A stretch of DNA of 64,000 nt from Halorussus ruber (GTDB lineage Archaea > Halobacteriota > Halobacteria > Halobacteriales > Haladaptataceae), in NCBI RefSeq assembly GCF_004765785.1, contig NZ_SBIT01000001.1, positions 248,001-312,000 of the forward strand. Reading direction: 5' to 3'. The translations under genes were made by a program, and so were the position numbers. Below the pieces are notes generated by a model. The model saw nothing but the letters and a program-made list of their open reading frames with translations, did no database searches and was not told the DNA's origin. Of this stretch, positions 33,491-41,558 are shown in pieces. Each line of letters begins with the position of its first letter. Position 1 is the first letter of the stretch.

Positions 33491-33687
33491 CTCCACGATG
33501 ACAATTCTGCGGTTCGTGCTCACGGTCACGCCACAACGAAGCGACCGAGTAGAGGCTTGCGACCGAGTAGAGGCTTCAGAAACTACCATCGCTAATCGGT
33601 TCTCAGTCTTCGACCTGATTCTCGTTCACCTTCGATCCGATTTTCCTAGTCGTCAATCGAAAGTGCCCGGCCCACCTACAACACACC

Positions 33688-34035
33688 ATGACCGAGGTCC
33701 GCTACTACTGCCCGCGCTGTGGGGCAATCGCCACCCTCGACCGCGAGGGGTACCTCGCCGACAAGTGCGTGACGCCGACGCCGCTGGACGGGTGGGAGTA
33801 CGCCGACGCCTACGACGACTTCGAGGAGGCGGACGGCGTGAAAATCGTCTGCGGGGCCGACGAGACCGAGGGCGAAGGCTGTGGCGAAGTCTACTACCTG
33901 AGTTTCGTGAAGTACGAGGAGGGAACAGAGATAGACCCCAAAGACCGGTCGTTCGTGCCGCCGTCGGTCGAAGGGCCGTCGATAGACGACCCCGACTCGG
34001 ACGACGACGGCCCGCGGTTCGACTTCAAACCGTAG
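33688..34035 (+). CDS. Zinc-ribbon protein, 115 aa, unknown function
   Basis: MTEVRYYCPRCGAIATLDREGYLADKCVTPTPLDGWEYADAYDDFEEADGVKIVCGADETEGEGCGEVYYLSFVKYEEG has a CPRC knuckle, a lone Cys (DKC), and a second cluster CGADE...GCGEVYY: one or two zinc sites. The C-terminus (PPSVEGPSIDDPDSDDDGPRFDFKP) is acidic and disordered. No named family is recognised. It converges with the ribbon-helix-helix gene downstream. Confidence 0.75.
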   Translation: MTEVRYYCPRCGAIATLDREGYLADKCVTPTPLDGWEYADAYDDFEEADGVKIVCGADETEGEGCGEVYYLSFVKYEEGTEIDPKDRSFVPPSVEGPSIDDPDSDDDGPRFDFKP

Positions 34036-34054
34036 GTCACCCTCGAATCGCGGG

Positions 34055-34261
34055 TCACTCGTCGCAGGGCGCTCCGGATTCGGACTCCTCTGCCTCGGCG
34101 TCCGCTCGCTTGCGGGCCTTCAACCACTGGTCGAGGAGTTCCCGAATCGCGGCCTCGCGGTTGTCCCGGTGGTCCGCGAACGCGATGTCGTCGATGCGGT
34201 CGAGTTCCTCCTCGGAGAGTTCGAGGGTGACCGACTCCATGTCGAGGTGGTCCTGGTGCAT
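34055..34261 (-). CDS. Ribbon-helix-helix protein, 68 aa
   Basis: MESVTLELSEEELDRIDDIAFADHRDNREAAIRELLDQWLKARKRA is the CopG/Arc pattern: a strand that reads DNA, helix A, a turn (HRDNREAAI) and helix B. A dimeric DNA-binding repressor is likely. A cysteine-bearing acidic tail ends the protein. A TATA-like ATTTATTTG about 32 bases upstream favours the ATG at 34261 (MHQDHLDMESV) over 34240. No toxin gene is adjacent, so an antitoxin role is not supported. Confidence 0.78.
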   Translation of the reverse strand: MHQDHLDMESVTLELSEEELDRIDDIAFADHRDNREAAIRELLDQWLKARKRADAEAEESESGAPCDE

Positions 34262-34387
34262 ATTGGAAACTCACCGCAGAGCGAACACAAATAAATACGT
34301 CAGACGAGCGGCCGACGCGGACGAAGCGAGTCGGGCAAAAGAGTAGTAGTCGAGAAGAGAGCGGGAGTCGAGAAGAGAGCAGTCTAT

Positions 34388-34591
34388 TTATCGCGTTTCG
34401 ACCAGTGTGGCGGGGGTCTCGACCACGTCGGTCGGCGTGCGGACGAACATCGCGTGGCCAATCATCCCGGCCGAAATCGTGCCAGCGAGCGGGACGGCGG
34501 CGGTGAGCGCGAACCCGGCGGTGGTGAGGAGCGCGGTCAGACCGAGGAGGGCGAGCGGGATGAGGCCGAGAACGAGGTCGTAGTAATTCAT
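34388..34591 (-). CDS. Small two-helix membrane protein, 67 aa
   Basis: MNYYDLVLGLIPLALLGLTALLTTAGFALTAAVPLAGTISAGMIGHAMFVRTPTDVVETPATLVETR has two hydrophobic helices and a polar C-terminus. This short hairpin with the ending GHAMFVRTPT looks like a conserved haloarchaeal membrane protein of unknown function. The upstream region (34592-34640) is A/T-rich and holds TATA-like sequence. Confidence 0.75.
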   Translation of the reverse strand: MNYYDLVLGLIPLALLGLTALLTTAGFALTAAVPLAGTISAGMIGHAMFVRTPTDVVETPATLVETR

Positions 34592-34804
34592 ACTATATAC
34601 TACGCTCTATGGGTATATAAATACATTGGGTTGGAAAGAGAGTGGTTCAGAAAATAATCTACATAAGTTATGAGCTCGCCGAGAGCGAGGCCCGTCGCTC
34701 GACGGACTCACGACCACCGCCACAAAAGACAGCTATAGAGTTATTTAGAAAATAAAAACAAGTTCGAGAGAATGAATTAGATTGCTAGCTCGGTTTCTCC
34801 TCGC

Positions 34805-35065
34805 TCAGTCGCTCGCGCGGCGCTCGACCACCACCTCCTTGGTCTGTTTGGCGTCGATGCCGAACAGGAACCCGGAGATGAACAGCAGTTCGTTGCCGAG
34901 GTAGTACCGCTGGACGATGTGGTCCAAGAGCGTAATCTGGGGCGTGGCGACCCCGAGAATCACCAGAACCAGCGCGACGAACGCCGCCAGCCCCGCGAAC
35001 CAGCGGACGACCGTGCCCGAGACGAATCCGACGACGAAGACGACGAGTGCTTCCAGAAGGGCCAT
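34805..35065 (-). CDS. Small membrane protein, 86 aa
   Basis: MALLEALVVFVVGFVSGTVVRWFAGLAAFVALVLVILGVATPQITLLDHIVQRYYLGNELLFISGFLFGIDAKQTKEVVVERRASD has two strong helices, an amphipathic segment (LLDHIVQRYYLGNE) and a third hydrophobic stretch before a charged tail. It has the look of a conserved haloarchaeal protein with a FUN14-like topology, but no family is assigned. Neighbours give no functional clue. Confidence 0.72.
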   Translation of the reverse strand: MALLEALVVFVVGFVSGTVVRWFAGLAAFVALVLVILGVATPQITLLDHIVQRYYLGNELLFISGFLFGIDAKQTKEVVVERRASD

Positions 35066-35189
35066 CGTCTCGCCGTTCGCGGGGCAGCCACATCAAATTC
35101 CGGGCAAACTGGTGGTTCCGCCCTCGAAAAATAAGAAATAACTGATATTTCCAGCAATGCATATTACACTTCGGATTGCATAATCAGGC

Positions 35190-35498
35190 ATGACCGAGGA
35201 GGGTGGGGAAACACCACCAGACTCTGACAGCGTCATCGTCCACCGCGAACTCTTCGAGGGCCAGCTTCCGGGCGACGCCGACGACCCCGAGATCGACATC
35301 GCGCGAATCGTCGCGGACCTCGAAGGCGAGGACCCGACCGACATCGGGTCGCTGTACGACACCATCGACCACGTGGTCGAACACCTGTTCTCGAACCCGC
35401 CGCCAATCGAAGCGCAGGCCGAACTGGCGTTCACCTTCGAGGGCTACCGCATCGAACTCTCTCAAGACGGGCGGGCGACGTTCCTGAAAATCGACTAG
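35190..35498 (+). CDS. HalOD1 output-domain protein
   Basis: 102 residues: MTEEGGETPPDSDSVIVHRELFEG, then IARIVADLEGEDPTDIGSLYDTIDHVVEHLFSNPPPIEAQAELAFTFEGYRIELSQDGRATFLKID. The order helix (IVADLEGxDPTDIxxLYDTID), helix (VVEHLF) and three strands (LAFTFEGYRIELSQDGRATF) is the haloarchaeal output domain 1 found after response regulators or alone. It probably works in signal output or transcription control, without a receiver domain here. Confidence 0.88.
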   Translation: MTEEGGETPPDSDSVIVHRELFEGQLPGDADDPEIDIARIVADLEGEDPTDIGSLYDTIDHVVEHLFSNPPPIEAQAELAFTFEGYRIELSQDGRATFLKID

Positions 35499-35587
35499 GT
35501 GTGTTTTCAGGCCTCTTCTTCGCTCTGTCGCGGCAGTTTGGATTCGGGAGACGAACCGCACCACGACAGAATACGCGGCTGTGAACG

Positions 35588-35731
35588 CTTCTTGAAGCCC
35601 CCGCCCGGTCGCGGTCGCTGAGACGACCACGGGCCTAACGGCCACCGGCGGACAAACCGCGTCCGCCGAGCAGTCGTTCGCTTCGGTCACGACGGCCGCG
35701 ACCGGGCGGTCCCTTCATCCCCCGGTGGACT
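35588..35731 (-). repeat. Family A structured intergenic element, copy A6 (with GCGGTTT hairpin module)
   Basis: Read on the minus strand: GGATGAAGG, arm CCGCCCGGTCGCG, GAAGCGAACGACTGCTCGG, hairpin GGCGGAC/GTCCGCC with loop GCGGTTT, GGTCGTCTCAGCGACC, arm GCGACCGGGC, GGGGGCTTCAAG. The CTATC/GATAT hairpin of the other copies is absent here; the GCGGTTT module takes its place. It lies between the HalOD1 gene and the rtcB 3' end. Confidence 0.8.
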
Positions 35732-35827
35732 GGTCGAGGAAGCTCTTTCTCGGTGGTTTGTTTGGCCGAGCGTTTGCTTGTGGTCTGTTCCACCGAGCGC
35801 GCGCTGGCCGAAATCAGGTGTCCGGAG

Positions 35828-37306
35828 CTACCCCTTGATGTTACAGACCGGGAAGGTCCGGGCCACCTTGTCGCCGATGCCCAGCGCGTCCGAGACCCGA
35901 ACCACCTCGTCCACGTCCTTGTAGACGCCCGGGGCCTCCTCGGCGACCGTGGCACCGCTCTGGGCCTTGACGTAGATGTGTTCCTGCTCCAGTTCGTCCT
36001 GCACGTCGCCGCCCCAGTAGTCCTTCTTGGCCTGCGTGCGGCTCATCGTCCGGCCCGCACCGTGGGCGGTCGAGCCGAAGGTCAGGTCCATCGAGTCCTC
36101 GCCGCCCCGGAGGACGTAGCTTCCCGCGCCCATGCTTCCGGGGATGATGATGGGCTGGCCCACGTTGAGGTACGCGCCGGGGACCTCCTCGTGGCCCGCC
36201 GGGAAAGCTCTGGTCGCGCCCTTCCGGTGGACGTAGAGTTCTCGCTCCTCGCCGCCCTCGACGGTGTGGGTCTCCTTCTTGGCGATGTTGTGGGCCACGT
36301 CGTAGAGGAGGTCCATGCCCATCGACTCCCAGTCGTTACCGAAGACCTTCTCGAACACCTGCCGCGTGCGGTGCATGATGAGTTGGCGGTTCACCCACGC
36401 GAAGTTGATGGACGCGCACATCGCGTCGTAGTAGTCCTCGGCCAACTGGCTCCCTGCGGGCGCGGCGGCGAGTTCCTTGTCCGGAAGCTGGTCCAGCAAG
36501 CCAGCGTGGGCCTTCTCGATGTCCCGCAGGTAGTCGGTGCAGACCTGATGGCCCAGCCCTCTGCTCCCGCAGTGGATGAGGACGACGATTTGGCCCTCCT
36601 CCAAGCCATACGCGTCTGCCACGTCGTCTAGATACGTGTCGGTCACGCGCTGGACTTCGAGGAAGTGGTTGCCCGACCCGAGGCTTCCAATCTGGTTCTT
36701 GCCCCGGTCCTTGGCCTTCTGGGACACCTTCGAGGGGTCCGAATCGTGGCGCACGCCCTCGTCCTCGCAGTGGGCCAAGTCCTCTTCGACGGCCCAGCCC
36801 TCTTCGAGCGCCCACTCCATCCCTCGGTCGAGGATGGCCTCCACGGTGTCGATGTCGCCCTCGACCACGCCGCCCCCGCCGAGGCCCGAGGGGATGTTGG
36901 CGAACAGCGCGTCCAAAAGCTCCTCCTCGCGGCCCTTCAGGTCCTCGTATGTCAGGTCGGTCTTCATCATCCGGACGCCGCAATTGATGTCGTAACCGAC
37001 CGCTCCCGGCGAGATACAGCCCTCCTCGGCGTCGATTCCGGCCACGCCGCCGACCGGGAAGCCGTAGCCCTGATGGCCGTCGGGCATGCAGACGTTGTAC
37101 TTCCGGACCCCCGGCAGGTGCGTCGAGTTCTGCAACTGCTCTAAGGTCTTGTCGTCGGCGATTTGGTCGAGTAGCTCCTCGCTGGCCAGCACTCGCGCCG
37201 GGACGCGCATGTCCCCCTCTCGGGGAATCTCCCAGACGTAGTCACGGACCTTCTGTAGCGTGACCTCGCCCGCCTCGTAGGTGTCTCCCGCGTCGTTGTC
37301 GGTCAT
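35828..37306 (-). CDS. rtcB: RNA-splicing ligase RtcB
   Basis: 492 residues. GTP/Mn-dependent ligase that joins tRNA exon halves (2',3'-cyclic phosphate to 5'-OH) after intron cutting. Signatures: LPGVRKYNVCMPDGHQGYGFPVGGVAG, GAVGYDINCGVRM (metal ligands), LGSGNHFLEVQ, IHCGSRGLGHQ, GSMGAGSYVL and the C-terminal histidine segment ending VCNIKG. No intein, although many archaeal RtcB genes carry one. The archease gene lies 95 bases upstream on the same strand, its standard activator. Confidence 0.97.
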   Translation of the reverse strand: MTDNDAGDTYEAGEVTLQKVRDYVWEIPREGDMRVPARVLASEELLDQIADDKTLEQLQNSTHLPGVRKYNVCMPDGHQGYGFPVGGVAGIDAEEGCISPGAVGYDINCGVRMMKTDLTYEDLKGREEELLDALFANIPSGLGGGGVVEGDIDTVEAILDRGMEWALEEGWAVEEDLAHCEDEGVRHDSDPSKVSQKAKDRGKNQIGSLGSGNHFLEVQRVTDTYLDDVADAYGLEEGQIVVLIHCGSRGLGHQVCTDYLRDIEKAHAGLLDQLPDKELAAAPAGSQLAEDYYDAMCASINFAWVNRQLIMHRTRQVFEKVFGNDWESMGMDLLYDVAHNIAKKETHTVEGGEERELYVHRKGATRAFPAGHEEVPGAYLNVGQPIIIPGSMGAGSYVLRGGEDSMDLTFGSTAHGAGRTMSRTQAKKDYWGGDVQDELEQEHIYVKAQSGATVAEEAPGVYKDVDEVVRVSDALGIGDKVARTFPVCNIKG

Positions 37307-37401
37307 ACTCGCCAGTTGGTCGCCCTGCCGGAATACGTTTCGCCATTCGTCTCTGCGCGTGACGTGTCAACAGCGGTGCCCCTCGCGCCACGCTCTCGCA
37401 C

Positions 37402-37839
37402 TCACACGTCGAAGACGACGTAGGCCCGCCATCCCGACTCGGTCTCCTCTAAGGCCATCTCGGAGTAGGTCACGGCCTTGATTTCGCGGGCCGAGATGTC
37501 TGCGAGGGGGAGACCGCGGGCGCTGGCCTCCAACGCCCATTCCCCACTTTCCCCGTCCTCGTCTCCCCTCTCTGGCTCTCGAATCTCCACCTCGTTGTCC
37601 ACGGGGAGGACCGACCGCACGTCTCGCTCGTAGATGAGGTCGTCGAGATAGTCGAACAGCAGGGCCTCGCGGCCCTCGGCGCGGACCTCGAACTCGAAGC
37701 GCTCGCCGCCCGCCTCGGGAATCTCCTCGCACATCGCGGCCGCCAGTCCGTCGCCCGCCGCGGCGAACACCGATTCGAGGGTCGGCCCGGTCGCCTCGAC
37801 CGCCACGTCGGCGGTGTGGTCCCGAAGTTCGTAGCTCAT
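37402..37839 (-). CDS. Archease (RtcB activator)
   Basis: 145 residues. MSYELRDHTADVAVEATGPTLESVFAAAGDGLAAAM carries the archease metal-binding HTAD motif; LLFDYLDDLIYERD and the C-terminal REIKAVTYSEMALEETESGWRAYVVFDV (KAVTYH-like region) complete the family. It stimulates guanylylation and turnover of RtcB. A 12-residue Asp/Glu/Gly loop (REPERGDEDGESGEWA) is inserted before the conserved end. Start 37839 is preferred over 37851. Operon order is archease then rtcB. Confidence 0.95.
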   Translation of the reverse strand: MSYELRDHTADVAVEATGPTLESVFAAAGDGLAAAMCEEIPEAGGERFEFEVRAEGREALLFDYLDDLIYERDVRSVLPVDNEVEIREPERGDEDGESGEWALEASARGLPLADISAREIKAVTYSEMALEETESGWRAYVVFDV

Positions 37840-37954
37840 ACCGGTTCTCACGAGGCGACGCCGGAAACTGTTTCGCCATCGCTTCGGGTCGAGTACCGGC
37901 GACCGACGCGCGCGGGCGGTGGAATTATATTGACCACGGGCTTACGGCAAACTA

Positions 37955-38473
37955 GTGAGCGTCAACGTCGATTTCGAAATCGCCCGCCCCGGCGACGATA
38001 GCTACGTCGAGGCGGCGTGGCGGCTCAAAGAGCGCATCCGGCGCGAGGAGGACGTGCTGAAACAGCGCAAGGGATTTTTCACCGACGCGTATCGGCGCTC
38101 GACGGTCCACCTCCTCGTGACGCGCGAGGTCCGCGGCAGTTCCGAGCGGGGGAGCGGCGGGGGCGACGAGACACTGATGGGGTTCGCGGCGGTCCGGCGC
38201 GACGGCTATATCCTCTTTCTCGCCGTCAGCCCGGAGTTCCGCGGCGAAGGAATCGGCAAGCGCCTCGTCGGACAGGTCGCGGAGAACCACGACAGCGTCA
38301 CCTGCCACGCCCGCGCCAGCAATCAGAACGCCCTCGGGTTCTACGAGCATCTCGGGTTCGAGGTCGAGCGACACATCGAGAACTACTACGAGGACGGCGG
38401 CGACGCCTACTACCTCAAACTCGGTGGGAACGGCGGCCTGACCCAGAAGATTTCGGAGTTCATGCGGGGCTGA
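37955..38473 (+). CDS. GNAT-family N-acetyltransferase
   Basis: 172 residues from GTG at 37955, with a TATA-like ATTATATTG about 27 bases upstream. The acetyl-CoA site is ILFLAVSPEFRGEGIGKRLVG (motif A: QxxGxG/A form RGEGIG), followed by VTCHARASNQNALGFYEHLGFEVERHIENYY (motif B with the late Tyr). It resembles RimI-type enzymes but the target is unknown. A Ser/Gly-rich stretch (GSSERGSGGGDE) is inserted before the central strand. The neighbouring tRNA-ligase genes face the other way. Confidence 0.9.
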   Translation: MSVNVDFEIARPGDDSYVEAAWRLKERIRREEDVLKQRKGFFTDAYRRSTVHLLVTREVRGSSERGSGGGDETLMGFAAVRRDGYILFLAVSPEFRGEGIGKRLVGQVAENHDSVTCHARASNQNALGFYEHLGFEVERHIENYYEDGGDAYYLKLGGNGGLTQKISEFMRG

Positions 38474-38512
38474 GGTCGGCCGGGCCGAAGTCGGTCTGTT
38501 CGACTGGTCGCG

Positions 38513-38884
38513 CTACTGGAGGTACTCCCGTCGCTGGAGGACGTAGACAGTCCCGACCAGCGGCGAGAACGGGAGCGCCCCGAGCATGTACAGCGCCCGG
38601 TTGGGCGACCACTGCACGTCGGACTCGGCCACCGCGGGCGCGTCGAAGAAGATGCCGACTTCCACGAGGAGCAGGGTCAGAAAGCCTCCGAGGATGAGGA
38701 CGACGAGTCCGAGTCCGCTCAGGACTGCGAGGAATCGCACCTCGGTCGCCAGATAGAGGCCGATGCCGAGTATCGTCAGGATGGACAGCACCATGTTCAC
38801 CGGTCCGGCGTACACCAGATAGTGCCACGGGAACCCGTCGTCGGTCGGCGAGTCGGTCTCGGTCGAGTTCGTCTCGACGTTCAT
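38513..38884 (-). CDS. Membrane protein of unknown function, 123 aa
   Basis: A Thr/Asp-rich N-terminus (MNVETNSTETDSPTDD) leads to YLVYAGPVNMVLSILTILGIGLYLATEV, FLAVLSGLGLVVLILGGFLTLLLVEVGIFF and the last segment ALYMLGALPFSPLVGTVYVLQRREYLQ: three or four helices with a conserved-looking NRALYML before the last. No known family. It is divergent from priS, 109 bases apart. Confidence 0.72.
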   Translation of the reverse strand: MNVETNSTETDSPTDDGFPWHYLVYAGPVNMVLSILTILGIGLYLATEVRFLAVLSGLGLVVLILGGFLTLLLVEVGIFFDAPAVAESDVQWSPNRALYMLGALPFSPLVGTVYVLQRREYLQ

Positions 38885-38960
38885 ACCCGGTTCTGTCTCG
38901 TCGGTAATTTAATCGTACCGATATTTGGTGAGGGTTCCCGACCGAGTAGCGATTAGGTAG

Positions 38961-38969
38961 CGTTTTAGG
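38961..38969 (+). promoter_or_regulatory. TATA-like box of priS-gins51
   Basis: CGTTTTAGG centred 28 bases before the priS ATG at 38994. Confidence 0.5.
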
Positions 38970-38993
38970 GTCCGCCCGAGACAGCAAAACAGC

Positions 38994-40151
38994 ATGGAAG
39001 AGCGCACCCGAGCGTACCTCCGCGGTCGCTTCCGCGACCACTACCGACGGAGCGAGCTGACGCCGCCGCCGGACCCGCAGTTCCGCGAGTGGGGCTACAT
39101 CCCGTGGACGACGGGGCCGACGACGATGGTCCGCCACCAGTCGCTGCTGGAACTGGGCGAGGTTGGCGATTTCCTCCAGCGCGAACGCCCGCGCCACGTC
39201 TACTTCTCGGCCGGGCGCTACGACGACCCCGGCGCGGACGACATGGAGGAGAAGGGGTGGCGCGACTCCGATTTGGTCTTCGACATCGACGCCGACCACC
39301 TGACCGGCGTGGACCCCCAGCGGGACTCCTACGGCGAGATGCTCGCCGAGGGGAAAGAAGAGGTCCTGAACCTCGTGGACCTGCTCGAAGACGACTTCGG
39401 CTTCTCGGAGCTGACCGTGGTCTTCTCGGGCGGTCGAGGCTACCACGTCCACGTCCGCGACGAGGGCGTTCGGGGCCTGAATCGGGACGAGCGCCGGGAA
39501 ATCGTGGACTACATCCGGGGTGAAGGTGTGAATTACGAATCAATTATTCAGAAGAAGCAACGGGTAACAACAACTGCTCGTGTAATTCCGAACGAGGGTG
39601 GTTGGGGCCAGCGCATTCATAATACCCTTCTTGCGTTTACTGACGAACTACAGAACCGTGACAAAGATAGCGCATTGAAACGATTGGAATCGTTCGACAG
39701 AATTGGCGGTGAACGAGCAGAGAAAATTCTAGAAGCTGTTTACGACGATTATGAGAAAATTAAGTCCGGTAATATCGAAAAAGGAGGACAGGGGATTCGT
39801 ATCTTAATTAAACATCTCATAAAGGAAACTGTCGAATCCCAGTCGGCCGCCATCGACGAACCCGTCACCACCGACCTCCGGCGGCTCATCCGCCTGCCGG
39901 GGAGCCTCCACGGCGGAACCGGACTGAAGGTCATTCGCATCCCGCGCGACGAGGTCGAGGCGTTCGACCCACTCAGCGACCCGGTTCCCGAGACCTTCGA
40001 GGGCAACGAGGTCGCAATCGAGGTCACCGACCCCGGCCCGGTGGAACTGAACGACGAAAGCTTTACCCTCTCGGACGGTGACGTATCGGTTCCGGAATAC
40101 GTCGCGGTGTTCCTGATGGCCCGCGGTCGGGCGGAGAAGGGGCGCGAATGA
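38994..40151 (+). CDS. priS: DNA primase small (catalytic) subunit PriS
   Basis: 385 residues. It makes RNA or DNA primers with PriL. Catalytic aspartates are in LVFDIDADHL (residues 97, 99 and 101); VVFSGGRGYHVHV holds the conserved SGGRG(Y/F)HV motif, and DLRRLIRLPGSLHGGTGLKV is the nucleotide-binding end. Residues about 180-282 (bases 39530-39835) are encoded by strikingly A/T-richer DNA, about 43% G+C, with non-haloarchaeal codon choice (AAT, ATT, GAA, AAA), while both flanks are ordinary. Protein and frame stay intact, so this looks like a recombined or converted patch. gins51 follows 42 bases later. Confidence 0.95.
   Translation: MEERTRAYLRGRFRDHYRRSELTPPPDPQFREWGYIPWTTGPTTMVRHQSLLELGEVGDFLQRERPRHVYFSAGRYDDPGADDMEEKGWRDSDLVFDIDADHLTGVDPQRDSYGEMLAEGKEEVLNLVDLLEDDFGFSELTVVFSGGRGYHVHVRDEGVRGLNRDERREIVDYIRGEGVNYESIIQKKQRVTTTARVIPNEGGWGQRIHNTLLAFTDELQNRDKDSALKRLESFDRIGGERAEKILEAVYDDYEKIKSGNIEKGGQGIRILIKHLIKETVESQSAAIDEPVTTDLRRLIRLPGSLHGGTGLKVIRIPRDEVEAFDPLSDPVPETFEGNEVAIEVTDPGPVELNDESFTLSDGDVSVPEYVAVFLMARGRAEKGRE
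39530..39838 (+). other. Low-GC patch inside priS
   Basis: Bases 39541-39840 count 128 G+C of 300 (43%), against roughly two-thirds in the rest of the gene. Both edges are abrupt within one or two codons, and the frame is unbroken. Possible gene-conversion tract. Confidence 0.85.
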
Positions 40152-40193
40152 GTACGACCACGAAACTGACTGGACAAACATGACGGGACGACG

Positions 40194-41177
40194 ATGAATC
40201 TGGACGAACTCCGCACGGTACAGAGCAAGGAGCGGTCGAAAGACAGCCTCCAGCACCTGCGGGAGTCGTTTTACGCCGACGTGGCCGACTACATCGCCGA
40301 CCTGAAAGACCAGCGCGAGCGGGCGGCCGAGCAGGCAGATAGCCCGTTCGACGACCCTGAGGTCAACCGCCTGACCGACGAGGTCAACACCGCCGAGGAC
40401 GTGGTAGAAGCGATTTACGAGCGCCGCGTCGGCAAAATCGTCAAGCGCGCGAGTCTCGCCGCGGCGGGGATGCCCGCCGACGAGGAGGGCCTGACCAGCG
40501 AGGAGCAGGACCTCTTCGAGGGACTGGTAGAGCGCATCGAGTCGAACAAACAGGAGGTGCTGGACATCCTCGCGGGCGAGGCCGAACCACACTCCGAGTC
40601 GCCGACCCCGACGCCCGCTGACGACGCCGCGTCGGGCGCAGGCGGAGACTCGACTCCTGCGGCGACCCCCGACCCCGGCGACCCGCCTGTCGGGGATTCG
40701 TCCGCTCCCGGCGCGGGCGCAGACGACTCGGGCGAGGTCAGCGCCGCCGACGTGATGGGCGAGACCGACGCCGGAGCGAGCGCCGGGAGTCCGGCGACTG
40801 CGTCGTCGGACTCCGGCGCGGCGGGGTCGGACGGAGATTCGGACGGCGCGCGCCCCGCAGCCGCCGAGGCCGCCGCGATTGCCGACGCACCAGACGAGAG
40901 CGGGCCTGACGCGGACGGACCTGACGCGGAGACAGCTTCGCCTGGGTCGCCGGACGAGTCGCCGTCCGAAGCAGACCCGGACTCCGAACGTGGTGACGAG
41001 GACGGCCCGCTTTCGGGTCTCGCCGAGCGCACGACCGTCCGCATCACCGACGACGTGGGCGAGATTTTCGGCGTGGACGAGCGCACCTACGATTTGGCGC
41101 GCGAGGACGTGGTGACCCTGCCCGAGGCGAACGCCGCGCCGCTCGTGGAGCGCGGCGCGGCCGAGGAACTGGAGTGA
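40194..41177 (+). CDS. gins51: GINS complex subunit Gins51 (Gins15)
   Basis: 327 residues. GINS activates the MCM helicase (CMG complex). The N-terminal A domain is helical (MNLDELRTVQSKERSKDSLQHLRESFYADVADYIADLKD, ERRVGKIVKRASLAAAG, EEQDLFEGLVERIE). The C-terminal B domain is short and stranded (ERTTVRITDDVGEIFGVDERTYDLAREDVVTLPEANAAPLVERGAAEEL). Between them lies about 140 residues of Asp/Ser/Ala/Pro/Gly-rich sequence (about 130-275), a large disordered linker for this family. The priS-gins51 order is conserved in archaea. Confidence 0.92.
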   Translation: MNLDELRTVQSKERSKDSLQHLRESFYADVADYIADLKDQRERAAEQADSPFDDPEVNRLTDEVNTAEDVVEAIYERRVGKIVKRASLAAAGMPADEEGLTSEEQDLFEGLVERIESNKQEVLDILAGEAEPHSESPTPTPADDAASGAGGDSTPAATPDPGDPPVGDSSAPGAGADDSGEVSAADVMGETDAGASAGSPATASSDSGAAGSDGDSDGARPAAAEAAAIADAPDESGPDADGPDAETASPGSPDESPSEADPDSERGDEDGPLSGLAERTTVRITDDVGEIFGVDERTYDLAREDVVTLPEANAAPLVERGAAEELE

Positions 41178-41351
41178 GGCGACGGCGATTTTCCCGCCAG
41201 ACGCAGACGGCGTAGCGACCGCTTCGGAAATATACGGATTTATCTAAGAAACGAAAACGTTTCCAAAAGAACGAAAATTGTTTCTTCAATCGGCTTGCGC
41301 TCGGCGAGCCAATCCACCCGAGTCACCGCAATCGACCGCGACCGAGGAGCG

Positions 41352-41393
41352 GCGGCGCGGCGCTTCGCGCCGCGCAAGCGACGAGCGAGCGGA
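41352..41393. repeat. GC-rich hairpin downstream of gins51
   Basis: GCGGCGGCGCGGCGC/GCGCCGCGCAAGCG-type inverted repeat, similar in style to family B hairpins but without the constant blocks. It lies in the 381-base gap between convergent gins51 and cdc48, which holds no gene. Confidence 0.5.
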
Positions 41394-41460
41394 CCAAGGG
41401 AGGACCAAAGCGAACGAAGTGAGCGGCGGGACGACCGCCGTGTCGTCGGGAGCAAAGCGA

Positions 41461-41491
41461 CCGACTGCTCGGAAGACGCGGTTTGTCTTCC
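41461..41491 (+). repeat. GCGGTTT-loop hairpin module, isolated copy
   Basis: CCGACTGCTCGG is followed by stem GGAAGAC/GTCTTCC closing the loop GCGGTTT, then CGGTG. In A1 and A6 the same flank and loop are closed by GGCGGAC/GTCCGCC instead, a set of compensatory changes. Confidence 0.75.
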
Positions 41492-41497
41492 GGTGTT

Positions 41498-41557
41498 TTT
41501 CATGAACGTTTTGCCAGGGAGAGCGCGCCTACGGCGCGCTCGACCGCGGCAAAAGGT
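41498..41557 (-). terminator. Hairpin at cdc48 3' end, family C copy 2
   Basis: Read on the minus strand directly after the cdc48 stop: ACCTTTTGCCGCGGTCG, stem GAGCGCGCC/GGCGCGCTC with loop TAC, CTGGCAAAACGTTCATGAAAA. TTTTGCC and GGCAAAA pair outside the inner stem. A related copy is at 58783. Confidence 0.65.
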
Positions 41558-41558
41558 T

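Noticed and set aside
34055-34261. Ribbon-helix-helix gene as antitoxin of a toxin-antitoxin pair
   Set aside because: No short toxin-like gene is adjacent on the same strand; the neighbours are a zinc protein and a membrane protein.
35828-37306. Intein in rtcB
   Set aside because: The 492-residue protein has the length of an uninterrupted RtcB and all motifs are contiguous.
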